From Acidilobus saccharovorans 345-15 (GTDB lineage: Archaea > Thermoproteota > Thermoprotei_A > Sulfolobales > Acidilobaceae): a DNA stretch of 64,000 nt. A program made the position numbers and the translations under genes. The notes under the pieces are model-generated. The model did not search any database. It worked only from the letters and a program-made list of their open reading frames with translations, and was not told where the DNA came from. The DNA is taken from positions 930,001 to 994,000 of the forward strand of contig NC_014374.1 in the NCBI RefSeq assembly GCF_000144915.1, written 5' to 3'. Positions 25,513 through 33,822 of this stretch are shown piece by piece (the first letter of the stretch is position 1; the number at the start of each line of letters is the position of its first letter).

Positions 25513-26199
25513 TTAAGTGCTCTGCGTCAGCAGTCCCCTAGCCTCAAGGGCTTTCCTGTACTCCTCGACCAGGTTCCTCCGCACAACCCTGCCCTTCGGC
25601 TTCTCCTCAAGCCATGCGGCAGTCCTGAACCTGTAGACCTTGACCTTTTCATCGTACCAGCAGTCAGGCCAGAGGCCGGCCTTTATGCACGTCTCGGAGA
25701 GGAACGTCTCGACGTCCCACATGTTCTCGACGGGGACCTCTGGCAGCAGGAGGCCGCGGTAGAACCCCCTCTCAACTACGAGCCCATCCCTGCCTATGGT
25801 CACGAAGGCCTTGCGTCCCTCGGGCGTGCGCGGGGCCTCCTCGAGCTTTGATAGGATGGAGACCTCGAAAGTCACGCTATCGAGCTCGCTCCTCTCCATG
25901 GGCATGAACCTGGGGTCGTTAAAGGCGGCCTCCACCGCGACCTCTATGACGGACCTCACCAAGGGCTTAATGGGCTCTATAAAGCCTATGCACCCCCTTA
26001 AACTCCTTGCCTCACCCTCGTATGTCTCTATGGTAACGAAGGCCGCCCCAGGCCTCAGGAGCAGGGGGTCCAGTCCCTGAGGGGTTGGCATGAGAGCCCT
26101 GTTCTCAAAGTAGTATTCAACGCTTTTCCTTGCTATCCTAACGAGCTCCTCTCCTAAAGCGTCGCTAACCTCGTCAGGATCCACGGGCTGCTGGCTCAC
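25513..26199 (-). CDS. AMMECR1-domain protein
   Basis: 228-aa protein with the AMMECR1 fold: the near-invariant LRGCIGFIEP motif, AAFNDPRFMPM, and C-terminal KAGLWPDCWYD with the RFRTAAW strand. The domain is conserved from archaea to humans with no settled biochemical role; in some archaea it is linked to the radical-SAM/MEMO gene group. A frame to ATG 26232 exists, but GTG 26199 has an AGGAGG ribosome site 9 nt upstream. It lies 34 nt upstream of secE's start on the same strand, so they may share an mRNA. Confidence 0.9.
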   Translation of the reverse strand: MSQQPVDPDEVSDALGEELVRIARKSVEYYFENRALMPTPQGLDPLLLRPGAAFVTIETYEGEARSLRGCIGFIEPIKPLVRSVIEVAVEAAFNDPRFMPMERSELDSVTFEVSILSKLEEAPRTPEGRKAFVTIGRDGLVVERGFYRGLLLPEVPVENMWDVETFLSETCIKAGLWPDCWYDEKVKVYRFRTAAWLEEKPKGRVVRRNLVEEYRKALEARGLLTQST

Positions 26200-26352
26200 G
26201 TTACTTCGCCTCCTGGGGCTAACGGCCAGCAAAGCTTAAATAGCAAAGCGTGAGCCTAAACGCGTTTCGCGCCCTTAAGCTCAGGGACTTAAGAATAAAA
26301 TCTCGGCAAGCCAGTGGCACTCGGAGCTAAGCTAAGTCGCGGTGAAAGCGAT

Positions 26353-26610
26353 ATGCAGAGCTCAGAAATTGAAGTGTTGTGCCCAAGGTGCAAGGTCCCC
26401 ATGAATTTTTACTCAAGGACTGAAAGGACCTCCAGGACTGATGGAACCGAGATCAACATAGTCAGGTATTACAAGTGCCCAGTGTGTGGCAAGACCATAA
26501 TCGACGAGGAGCTGCTTGTCAGGCAGACCGCAGAGGGGGCTAAGATAACGGTGAAGCACAACGGACTGAAGAAAACTGCCATCATAAGGGAGGTGTCCCG
26601 CGCGGATTAA
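26353..26610 (+). CDS. Small zinc-ribbon protein
   Basis: 85-aa protein with two CxxC pairs (VLCPRCKVPM and YKCPVCGKTI) about 35 residues apart, a zinc ribbon. The rest (ELLVRQTAEGAKITVKHNGLKKTAII) looks like beta strands. Function unknown; nucleic-acid binding or a transcription-related role is only a guess. A GTG at 26314 would add 13 residues; ATG 26353 has GGTGA 7 nt upstream. The 3' end overlaps the convergent endonuclease V gene by 29 nt. Confidence 0.75.
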   Translation: MQSSEIEVLCPRCKVPMNFYSRTERTSRTDGTEINIVRYYKCPVCGKTIIDEELLVRQTAEGAKITVKHNGLKKTAIIREVSRAD

Positions 26611-27394
26611 GCGAAGCTCTTCTTGCCACTTCGGCGAAGTTTTTGAAGGCGGTAATCTCCTTAAGATCGCATGCCTTCACTTTAACCTCTGGAGGCTCTT
26701 TACCCCTCAACATCGACCTCAGGTCCTTACTTATGGCGTCCGCCGCCTGGAGCGGGTAGGGGAGCCTGAGGCCATCTACGAGAAGGGACCTAACTACATC
26801 TACGCTATACTTAAGGCCCACCAGGTTCCCTGGACTTACATAGATGCGGGATCCTGTAGGGGCCCTTAGTACAGCGCCTACAGCGGCATCGCCTATGTAG
26901 ATACAAGTCCCATAGTCGCACGGGACCTCCCGACCGTAGAGGAGCCCCTTTGCCACGCCTACGGAGGGGAGCCTCAACGCCACGCCCAGATGGGAGGCTA
27001 TGCCAAAGCCTCTTGGATGGGCTATACCATGACCGTCAACCAGCAGGAGATCCACGCCTCTTCCGCTGGTGGCCTTTATGAGGGCTGGCGTCATTAGCTC
27101 CAGCTCCCTGAAGGCCAAGAGCCCGGGGACGTACGGAATGCAAACGGGCCCGTAGGCATAGTAGCATTCAACGGATCTTGATGTGACGTCAACTACCAGG
27201 GCTGCCGCGACCCCAAAGGTGCTGCCCTGGCCCCAGTAGGCCGCATCGACAGCGGCCAGGGTCCTGGGAGGCGCTATATCTTTACCGAGCCTCAGAAGGC
27301 CCTTAAGCTTCAGCTGGTCGTCCCTAGCGATGCTGTAACTGAAGCTCGACCTAACTCCAAGGCAGGCCTTCTCCCACTCAGGACTCCTCAACAA
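26582..27394 (-). CDS. nfi: Endonuclease V
   Basis: Repair endonuclease that cuts next to deoxyinosine; 270 aa. Active-site residues sit in LAAVDAAYW (Asp), YVPGLLAFRELE (PYxxGxLxFRE-type motif, Glu) and DGHGIAHPRGFGIASHLGV (Asp and inosine pocket), then SVGVAKGLLYG. The C-terminal extension of about 45 residues is longer than usual. The gene starts inside the 3' end of the proteasome beta gene (17-nt overlap), so it is likely cotranscribed with it. Confidence 0.93.
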   Translation of the reverse strand: MLRSPEWEKACLGVRSSFSYSIARDDQLKLKGLLRLGKDIAPPRTLAAVDAAYWGQGSTFGVAAALVVDVTSRSVECYYAYGPVCIPYVPGLLAFRELELMTPALIKATSGRGVDLLLVDGHGIAHPRGFGIASHLGVALRLPSVGVAKGLLYGREVPCDYGTCIYIGDAAVGAVLRAPTGSRIYVSPGNLVGLKYSVDVVRSLLVDGLRLPYPLQAADAISKDLRSMLRGKEPPEVKVKACDLKEITAFKNFAEVARRASLNPRGTPPL

Positions 27395-28001
27395 CCCTCA
27401 GCCTTAGGCTCTTCTCCTTCACGGCGCCGCTCGTAGATATGGAGATAACGTCTATGCCATCGCCTGTTGAGGCGTCCCTCTCCATCGATATCCTTAGTGC
27501 GCCTACAGCTACCTGCTCTGCCTGATCGAGGGACAAAGCATCATTGTACTGATCCTCCAGGAAGCCGAGCGCTGTGGTGGCGCCGCTTCCGACGGCCATA
27601 TACTTGTCCTCAGAGACGGAGCCTAAGGAGTCGAGGGTGTAGATCTTGGGCTGCCCATCCCTGTCTATGCCGCCTACGAGGGCCTCTATTATGAATGGGA
27701 GCATCTTATATGAGTAAAGTATGCCTGACAGCAGCTTCGATATGGCGTAGAGGCTCATGGTCCTCTCCTCTGTGAGCTCATAGTACTTGCTCTCAGCCGT
27801 AAGGTATCTAAGTATGGCGCCTACGTCGGCGTAAAGGCCGCTCATTGCTATTGCAGCCCTGTTGTTTATCAGGAACACCTTCTTCGCGTTCCTGCTCATA
27901 ACAAAGGAGCCGTAGGCCATCCTCTTGTCGGTGGCCAGCACAACTCCGTCCTTGGCCTTAACGCCAACAGCCGTCCCTTGTTCGATCTCGTAAGCTGACA
28001 C
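27378..28001 (-). CDS. psmB: Proteasome beta subunit
   Basis: 207-aa N-terminal-nucleophile hydrolase of the 20S proteasome. A short propeptide (MSAYEIEQG) would be removed to expose Thr1 in TAVGVKAKDG; Lys33 lies in LATDKRMAYG, and the GSGATTALGFL and SxDxA-type DASTGDGIDV regions are present. This is therefore a catalytically competent subunit, not the inactive crenarchaeal paralog. GTG 28001 has GGAGA upstream and a minus-strand TATA-like TTTAAATT at about 28037. Confidence 0.95.
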   Translation of the reverse strand: MSAYEIEQGTAVGVKAKDGVVLATDKRMAYGSFVMSRNAKKVFLINNRAAIAMSGLYADVGAILRYLTAESKYYELTEERTMSLYAISKLLSGILYSYKMLPFIIEALVGGIDRDGQPKIYTLDSLGSVSEDKYMAVGSGATTALGFLEDQYNDALSLDQAEQVAVGALRISMERDASTGDGIDVISISTSGAVKEKSLRLRVVEES

Positions 28002-28135
28002 GGGTCTCCACCAGTTGAGGGTCAGTATAAGGGGAATTTAAAAGAGGCGCGTAATAACTTCAGCCCAATCAGTAATACTTGCCCTCCTGAGCTAACACCT
28101 ACCCTCCTCTAAGGGTTCCTGGGAGGCTGAGCGAG

Positions 28136-28936
28136 TTGCCAGGAATTGCGGATGTAATAAGAAAAGCGTTCGGCTGGGGGCTTAGCAGGGATAACGATAG
28201 CCCTGGGGACCTCTTCAACCAGGGGGAGGGAATTAACTATGACGAGATACTTGCGCAGCTTAACATAGTCAAATCCGAAGTAGACAGGTTTAAGCTGAAG
28301 ATACTTAATGACATAAACACCTACCACGCTAAACTGGTAAGCGCGATAAAGGCCCACGACAATGAGGGCATAGAGCTCAGCGCGTCGGAGCTAGTCATAA
28401 AGAAGAGGGTCTATAAACTGATAGCCACGTATGGGCACCTGATAGGTGTGGCCATAGAGAGAATAAACGACGCCAGGACCGTGGAGTCCATAGTTAAGGC
28501 CGTGGCGCCGCTCCAGTACGCTATGAGCGCCATAAGCAACTACCTCTCAGGTCTGGCGCCAGACGCCTCTGCGTCCCTGGCGTCCGTGTTTGAGTCGACA
28601 GAGAGCGTGATAAGGAAGGTCAACATGATAAGCAGCATGCTGCCAGAGGGCAGAAGCATAGCCATGCTTGACGACGAGACTAAGAGGGTGATAGCCGAGG
28701 CCATGAAGGAGGCCCAGGAGGAGACTGAGAAGCTGACGCCGGAGGTGCCCAAGTCTGTCAACCCTGAGGTGCTCGAGGGGAAGCTCGTTGAGTACATAAG
28801 GGCCTCCGGAGGAGTTATCAGGATATCAAAGGCGGCCGAGTACCTGGGAGTATCCCCTGAGGTAGTGAAGGACCTGCTGGCAAGGCTTCAGGCTAAGGGC
28901 GTGCTCAAAGTTGAAAGCGTGGCCCAAACGACGTGA
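28136..28936 (+). CDS. cdvB: ESCRT-III homolog CdvB
   Basis: 266-aa cell-division protein that polymerises at midcell and is remodelled by CdvC. The ESCRT-III helical core covers about residues 30-200 (including IKKRVYKLIATYGHLIGVAIERI). A Pro-containing stretch (LTPEVPKSVNP, about 210-222) is a likely MIM2 for the CdvC MIT domain. The C-terminal winged helix (ISKAAEYLGVSPEVVKDLL) is the part that binds CdvA in Sulfolobus. Start TTG 28136. In Sulfolobus cdvA precedes cdvB; here the upstream gene is the divergent proteasome subunit. Confidence 0.92.
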   Translation: MPGIADVIRKAFGWGLSRDNDSPGDLFNQGEGINYDEILAQLNIVKSEVDRFKLKILNDINTYHAKLVSAIKAHDNEGIELSASELVIKKRVYKLIATYGHLIGVAIERINDARTVESIVKAVAPLQYAMSAISNYLSGLAPDASASLASVFESTESVIRKVNMISSMLPEGRSIAMLDDETKRVIAEAMKEAQEETEKLTPEVPKSVNPEVLEGKLVEYIRASGGVIRISKAAEYLGVSPEVVKDLLARLQAKGVLKVESVAQTT

Positions 28937-28995
28937 AGCCTCACACCCTTAATATGATCTAATAATAATAGCTTAGGGAAGCGGAGGCGACCACC

Positions 28996-30153
28996 ATGTC
29001 GTGGAGCCCAGTGCAGATGCTAGAGAACATGGCTAAGAAGAAGATAGAAGAGGCTCTGACTGCCGAGAAGGAGAAGGACTACGCCACGGCTGCCGACAAG
29101 TATAAAAAGGCCCTAGAGGCGCTCGAGGAGATACTCAGAAACTACCCTGATCACCCCCTCATAGGCGTCTACAGGAGGATGTATTACGACGTGAGCTCAA
29201 GGCTCAAGTACATCGAGTCTAAGGGAGCGCAGCCCCTGAGCGAGGGGGATGACATAGTTAAGGTTGACCTTAAGGGCGAGGCCAACAGTGATGATAATGA
29301 ACCGCCCGAGTTCGTGCTCAGGGAGAGACCTAAGGTCTCCTTCAATGACATAGCAGGCCTTGACGATGCCAAGAGAGCCATAAGGGAGGCCATAATTTAC
29401 CCCATAACGAAGCCCGAGCTATTCCCGCTTGGATGGCCCAGGGGCATACTCCTGTATGGCCCGCCTGGCACCGGCAAGACTATGCTGGCCGCGGCGGTGG
29501 CCAGCGAGGTTGCGGGGGAGTTCCTCTACGTTGACGCTGCCAGCATTATGAGCAAGTGGCTTGGGGAGGGTGAGAAGAACGTCAAGAAGCTCTTTGACTA
29601 CGCTAGGTCCAGGGCCAAAGGAGGCGTACCCGTCATAATATTCATTGATGAGGTTGACGCCCTTTTTGGAGTCCATGCCAACGAGGTAGGAGGAGAGGTT
29701 AGGGTAAGGAACCAGTTCCTCAAGGAAATGGACGGCCTTCAGGACAAGGGTGAGAAGCTGCACGTATATGTCATTGCGGCCACCAACAAGCCCTGGGACC
29801 TCGATGAGCCATTCATCAGGAGGTTCCAGAAGAGGATATACGTTGGACTCCCTGACTTCAACGCCAGGAAGAGGCTTCTTGAGATGTTGCTTTCCAAGCT
29901 TCCAGCCGGAACTGATGTAGATATTGACGAGCTGGCAAGAAAGCTTGAAGGCTACTCAGGAAGTGACATAAAGGACCTGGTGCAGGACGCCTACATGAGG
30001 ACTGTAAGGGAGTACTTTGAAAATAAGCTAAAGGACCTCAGGCCGGTGAACATGGCGGACTTCGAGGAGTCCATGAAGAACAGGAGGCCCAGCGTTGACG
30101 AGAAAATGCTTAAGGCCTATGAGGCCTGGAGTGAGAAGTTCAAGGCAGTCTAA
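28996..30153 (+). CDS. cdvC: Vps4-like AAA ATPase CdvC
   Basis: 385-aa ATPase that disassembles CdvB polymers during division. The N-terminal MIT domain (about residues 5-75) is followed by a linker and an AAA domain with Walker A GPPGTGKTM (155-163), Walker B VIIFIDEVDALFG, and the arginine fingers in FIRRFQKRIYVGLPD. A terminal Vps4-type helix completes it. An AT-rich TATA-like region separates it from cdvB by 59 bp, so it may have its own promoter as well as read-through. Convergent with the methyltransferase gene. Confidence 0.95.
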   Translation: MSWSPVQMLENMAKKKIEEALTAEKEKDYATAADKYKKALEALEEILRNYPDHPLIGVYRRMYYDVSSRLKYIESKGAQPLSEGDDIVKVDLKGEANSDDNEPPEFVLRERPKVSFNDIAGLDDAKRAIREAIIYPITKPELFPLGWPRGILLYGPPGTGKTMLAAAVASEVAGEFLYVDAASIMSKWLGEGEKNVKKLFDYARSRAKGGVPVIIFIDEVDALFGVHANEVGGEVRVRNQFLKEMDGLQDKGEKLHVYVIAATNKPWDLDEPFIRRFQKRIYVGLPDFNARKRLLEMLLSKLPAGTDVDIDELARKLEGYSGSDIKDLVQDAYMRTVREYFENKLKDLRPVNMADFEESMKNRRPSVDEKMLKAYEAWSEKFKAV

Positions 30154-30156
30154 ACG

Positions 30157-31035
30157 TCACCAGGGCCTCTCGCCGACAACCCCCATAACGTCACCCAGGT
30201 ACCTCAGCTTCTCAAAGCCTACGGACTTGAGGTTCCTCATAACTCCTGCATAAAGGCTTCGCCCCCTGGCTCTTCCCGGCTCCCCCGTGTAGTGAAATAT
30301 CCTTCCGTCTGGCCTGAGCAACTCAAAGAACCTGGCGTAGAGGCGACTGGAGTAAAGACATCCTGTTTCACCGGTCAGCCTGGGCGGATCATGAATTATA
30401 ACATCAAAGGGTCCCTCGATATAGTTGACTACTTCACAGGCGTCGCCGCGTATAATCGTTATATCCTTGAAGTCCCTAAGCCGAAAGCTCCACGGGTTTC
30501 TCTCAGCAATCCAGAGCACCTCTTCCCTGAGCTCCACACTGATGACCTTAGCTCCCGCCTTGAGGGCCTCAGCGGCGGTGTAGCCTAAGCCCGTGCCTAT
30601 CTCGAGGACCTTGTCCCCTCTTCTCACGCCAGCGGCCTTTACCTTAAGTTCGGCATCCCTTAGGGGCGTGGTGCCGGAGATCCTGTGCATGTGTATGCCG
30701 TTGATTTCCAGGGTTGGAGCGCCGCCCTCCAAGGGCACCAGCTTGTAGTATGACGTGGGCGTCCTGAGCTCCACCTCGTAGAAGTTACCGTCAGGCAGCA
30801 CTGCGAGTATAGACCTCCTTCTTGAATGAGCCCTTAACAGACTTCTAGCGACTTCATATGTAACGCCATTAAAATCAATAGCTATAAAATCGCCGTCATA
30901 TGAAGCTAGAGCCTCGCCGAGGCCAACATTTACCTTGACCCTCGATGCCCTGCCCTCAGCTATTGCAAGGCTTTCCCACGGCGCTAACAGGAGGCAGTTG
31001 CAGGGCCTGAACTCAAAAACCTCCAGCGATGGCAT
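30157..31035 (-). CDS. Predicted archaeal SAM-dependent methyltransferase
   Basis: 292-aa protein. A divergent N-terminal half is followed by a Rossmann methyltransferase domain: motif I VLEIGTGLGYTAAEAL, acidic VISVEL (motif II), and the post-motif DVIIHDPPR. The DPPR motif resembles nucleic-acid amino-methyltransferases. It looks like the archaeal predicted methyltransferase group COG2521; the substrate is unknown. The start overlaps the herA stop by one base (TAATG), so it belongs to the mre11-rad50-nurA-herA transcript. Confidence 0.75.
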   Translation of the reverse strand: MPSLEVFEFRPCNCLLLAPWESLAIAEGRASRVKVNVGLGEALASYDGDFIAIDFNGVTYEVARSLLRAHSRRRSILAVLPDGNFYEVELRTPTSYYKLVPLEGGAPTLEINGIHMHRISGTTPLRDAELKVKAAGVRRGDKVLEIGTGLGYTAAEALKAGAKVISVELREEVLWIAERNPWSFRLRDFKDITIIRGDACEVVNYIEGPFDVIIHDPPRLTGETGCLYSSRLYARFFELLRPDGRIFHYTGEPGRARGRSLYAGVMRNLKSVGFEKLRYLGDVMGVVGERPW

Positions 31036-32591
31036 TAAGTTAGCTCACCGATGATATCGTTTATATCATCATTGTTACTGCTGCTAGAGCTCTTCCATTC
31101 CTTCACAAGGTCCAGGTCTCCTCCCCCTTTCTTACAGGGCTCCCCCTCGCAGACGCACGGATCTATCTTAACTACCGCTGGCAACCTAACCATACTGCCT
31201 ATAACTATGGCCTCGCCTGGGTTAAGGCTGGGCAGCATGTTGGCCAGGTCCTCGCTTAGCTCCTCGCTGGCCTCCTGCACATACTTTATGTCCTGAGGCT
31301 CAACCATCCTAAGTATTATCTTGTTGTTAGTCTGGCTCAATACGTCGGGGTCCACGTTCCTAGGCCTCTGGCTCACTATTACAAGCCCTATGCCGAACTT
31401 CCTTCCCTCCCTCGCTATCCTGGCGGCCCAGTACTTAGTTAGTGTTGAGTCCCTCGCCGGTATGAGGACGTGCGCCTCCTCTATGACAGTGACTACCGGG
31501 CTTGGGTAACCCCTCTTCCCGCCGCTGTGCTTCCACGCCTTCCTCTCGGCCAGGAGTCTCCTGAGGTAATGACTAACTATCGCGTCAGCTCCCAGCTCGT
31601 CGAGCTCGCTCAAGTCAAAGACGTTGAGCATGCCGGGCTTTATGATTTCCTTAAGCTCAAGGGGGACGGACTTACTTAGGATATCGCCGTAGTAGTCCTG
31701 AAGGTCGCTGAGCCTGTTCAGCACACCAACGGCTGGGTCTGAGTTACCTCTATCGCGGGCCCTAGAGACCTCCTTCGTGAGCTCCTCGATTAGATCGTCC
31801 GAGCTGGTCTTACCCGCGTAATAGTTATCTATTACCGTGCTCCAGGCCTCCCTGAGGACCCTGAGCTGATTGGTGGCGTTATCCGGTATCCTGGTCAGCT
31901 CCACCAGCTCGTTGAAGGACAGCCTGGCTGGATTTATCGCGGGCCTGGCTATGTAGTTGGCCCTTGGGCCAAGCTTAAGGTCCCCGTACTCCCCATGCAT
32001 GTCAAATATTACTACGGTCGCTGAGAGCTCATCGACTAGTCTCCTAGTTAAGACGCAGACAGTGTTGCTCTTGCCTCCGCCGGTGACTGCAAGTATCGCC
32101 AGGTGCCTCGTGAGCTTGTTAACGTCTATGCCGTAGCTTATGCCGTCATTTATGAGCGACCCTATCCTCAGCCAGTTACCCCCATTGCCCTGGAATACCT
32201 TTTCCAGGACCTCCCGGGGAGTCTCGTAGACCTCAGTGCCAGGCCTTGGGGGCACCTTGGGTAATGAAATGCTGCCCCTCAGCAGGTCCTCCTCATAGCT
32301 TAGCCACCGCACCGTCCCCTTTATGTAAGTTGGCGAGACCGCTGGGCTTTGCTTCAGTATCTGAACTAACCCATCAACGGACTCCGGGCTCGTGACGTCC
32401 TCGGGAAGCAGCCTGTTGCCTGAAGACACCGACTCAACGATGCCAAAGAGGCACCCGTCCGGCGACTCAGCCAAAACGTAGGTGCCCGTGTGGGGCACCC
32501 TGTCCTCTGCAAAGAGCACCTGGCTCGAGCGCGGGGTGCTCTCACCGACTATCCAGCCCAGCCTCTTGCCGTCTGAACACGGATAGCTCAC
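31035..32591 (-). CDS. herA: DNA translocase/helicase HerA
   Basis: 518-aa FtsK/HerA hexameric ATPase that drives DNA end resection with NurA and the Mre11-Rad50 complex. An N-terminal HAS-barrel (about 1-150) is followed by the RecA core with Walker A AVTGGGKSNTV (about residue 170), Walker B VVIFDMHGEYGD, VIEEAHVLIPARDS, and the arginine-finger region GLVIVSQRPRNVDPDVLSQ. Fourth in the operon, 13 nt after nurA. Confidence 0.95.
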   Translation of the reverse strand: MSYPCSDGKRLGWIVGESTPRSSQVLFAEDRVPHTGTYVLAESPDGCLFGIVESVSSGNRLLPEDVTSPESVDGLVQILKQSPAVSPTYIKGTVRWLSYEEDLLRGSISLPKVPPRPGTEVYETPREVLEKVFQGNGGNWLRIGSLINDGISYGIDVNKLTRHLAILAVTGGGKSNTVCVLTRRLVDELSATVVIFDMHGEYGDLKLGPRANYIARPAINPARLSFNELVELTRIPDNATNQLRVLREAWSTVIDNYYAGKTSSDDLIEELTKEVSRARDRGNSDPAVGVLNRLSDLQDYYGDILSKSVPLELKEIIKPGMLNVFDLSELDELGADAIVSHYLRRLLAERKAWKHSGGKRGYPSPVVTVIEEAHVLIPARDSTLTKYWAARIAREGRKFGIGLVIVSQRPRNVDPDVLSQTNNKIILRMVEPQDIKYVQEASEELSEDLANMLPSLNPGEAIVIGSMVRLPAVVKIDPCVCEGEPCKKGGGDLDLVKEWKSSSSSNNDDINDIIGELT

Positions 32592-32604
32592 GCCGACTCA
32601 CCTC

Positions 32605-33822
32605 CTAAACCCTGAGGACGCTCCTACTCTCGGGGACCAGGTCGAGGCTGACAGCCCTGAGCGCGGCGTCCATTTCAGCCGAGGTGACCCTCGCCTTTGA
32701 GTCTGCCATGAGAAGCGGCAGCGGATACCCTTCGGCCGTAAGCGGGAGCGCTGAAAGCTTGGAGAGGGCTTCCCTAAGCACCTGTTCGTAGCTCTGAGCC
32801 CTGCGGTCGTAGACCACTTCAACCTTAAAGATGTAGCCTCCGCGCCTCAGCCTTACAAAGGCCGTCACCACGGAGAGCCTGTTCTCGTAAAACTCCCTGA
32901 GGTCGCCGACGTCAGGGTACATGCTCCGCCCGCTCTCCTTCAGGCCAAAGTAATCATAGATGCTGTTGTAAACGTTTGCAACGGTGTAGCCTGGCTCCAG
33001 GTTCCCCTTAGCCCTTAGGGCGCCCTCTATTACGTGAATGTCGGGAAGGCTCCTGTTGCAGAAGCTCGTCGACCTGCTGGTCTTAACCACGAAAACTGGT
33101 ATGGAGTTCTGGGACCACGCCTTCTCAACTACGCTCTTAAAGAGATACAGCCTCTCAAGGTTTTCCATGGCTAAAACTGAGTAAATGATCTTCCTCCCGT
33201 TGCCCGAGTTAAGGTCTAGGCCGCCCTGGGCCGCGAGCCTCAGGAGGGCCCTTGCCGTGAGGGGCCTCCTTGAGGCGTTACTTATGATGTCAAGCACGCA
33301 CTCCACGTCAGGCTCCGTGCACGTGCCCTGAGTAAGGCCTTTCAGGGCCTCGGAACGGTTGACGAGCACCCTTGCCGCCAGCTCGAGGCTCTCGCCCCAA
33401 GTAACTTCGGTGCCCACCCTTCCCCACCGCATCGGCGGGGTCCCGTCAAACAAAGCTATGCCTCCCCTCGCGGCGCTCTTGGCTGAGACGTCCAGCTCCA
33501 GGACTTGCCTGTAAAGCCTTAGCCTCTGCCCAGGCTCCAGGCCCTGCGGCACCACTAGGCCAACAAACCCCTCCTGGACGCTATTAAATTGACCATTATC
33601 GCTGAAGCTAGCCCCCCACGCCTTCACGGCAAAGAGAGTGTAGGTCCTTAGCTTCCTGTCGCCCTGGCCTCCGTCCTCGACCGAGTATGCGACGGGCCCC
33701 TTGGAGGGCTCTGGCAGGCTACGCCACTCGAAGTCGCAGGCCTCAGGGGCGCCGCTTACCAAGCTCCTTATAATATCCCTGAGCTCAAGGGCGTCGGCCA
33801 CCACGCTGCTCATATTAATCAC
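32605..33822 (-). CDS. nurA: 5'-3' nuclease NurA
   Basis: 405-aa resection nuclease that sits on the HerA ring. RNase H-like acidic positions are visible in YSVEDGGQG (usually xVDGG) and ALFDGTPP, with further conserved blocks at VLVNRSEALKG and PVFVVKTSRS. It is somewhat longer than Sulfolobus NurA (about 340 aa). ATG 33822 overlaps rad50 by 8 nt; ATG 33813 is an alternative just past that stop. Confidence 0.88.
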   Translation of the reverse strand: MINMSSVVADALELRDIIRSLVSGAPEACDFEWRSLPEPSKGPVAYSVEDGGQGDRKLRTYTLFAVKAWGASFSDNGQFNSVQEGFVGLVVPQGLEPGQRLRLYRQVLELDVSAKSAARGGIALFDGTPPMRWGRVGTEVTWGESLELAARVLVNRSEALKGLTQGTCTEPDVECVLDIISNASRRPLTARALLRLAAQGGLDLNSGNGRKIIYSVLAMENLERLYLFKSVVEKAWSQNSIPVFVVKTSRSTSFCNRSLPDIHVIEGALRAKGNLEPGYTVANVYNSIYDYFGLKESGRSMYPDVGDLREFYENRLSVVTAFVRLRRGGYIFKVEVVYDRRAQSYEQVLREALSKLSALPLTAEGYPLPLLMADSKARVTSAEMDAALRAVSLDLVPESRSVLRV

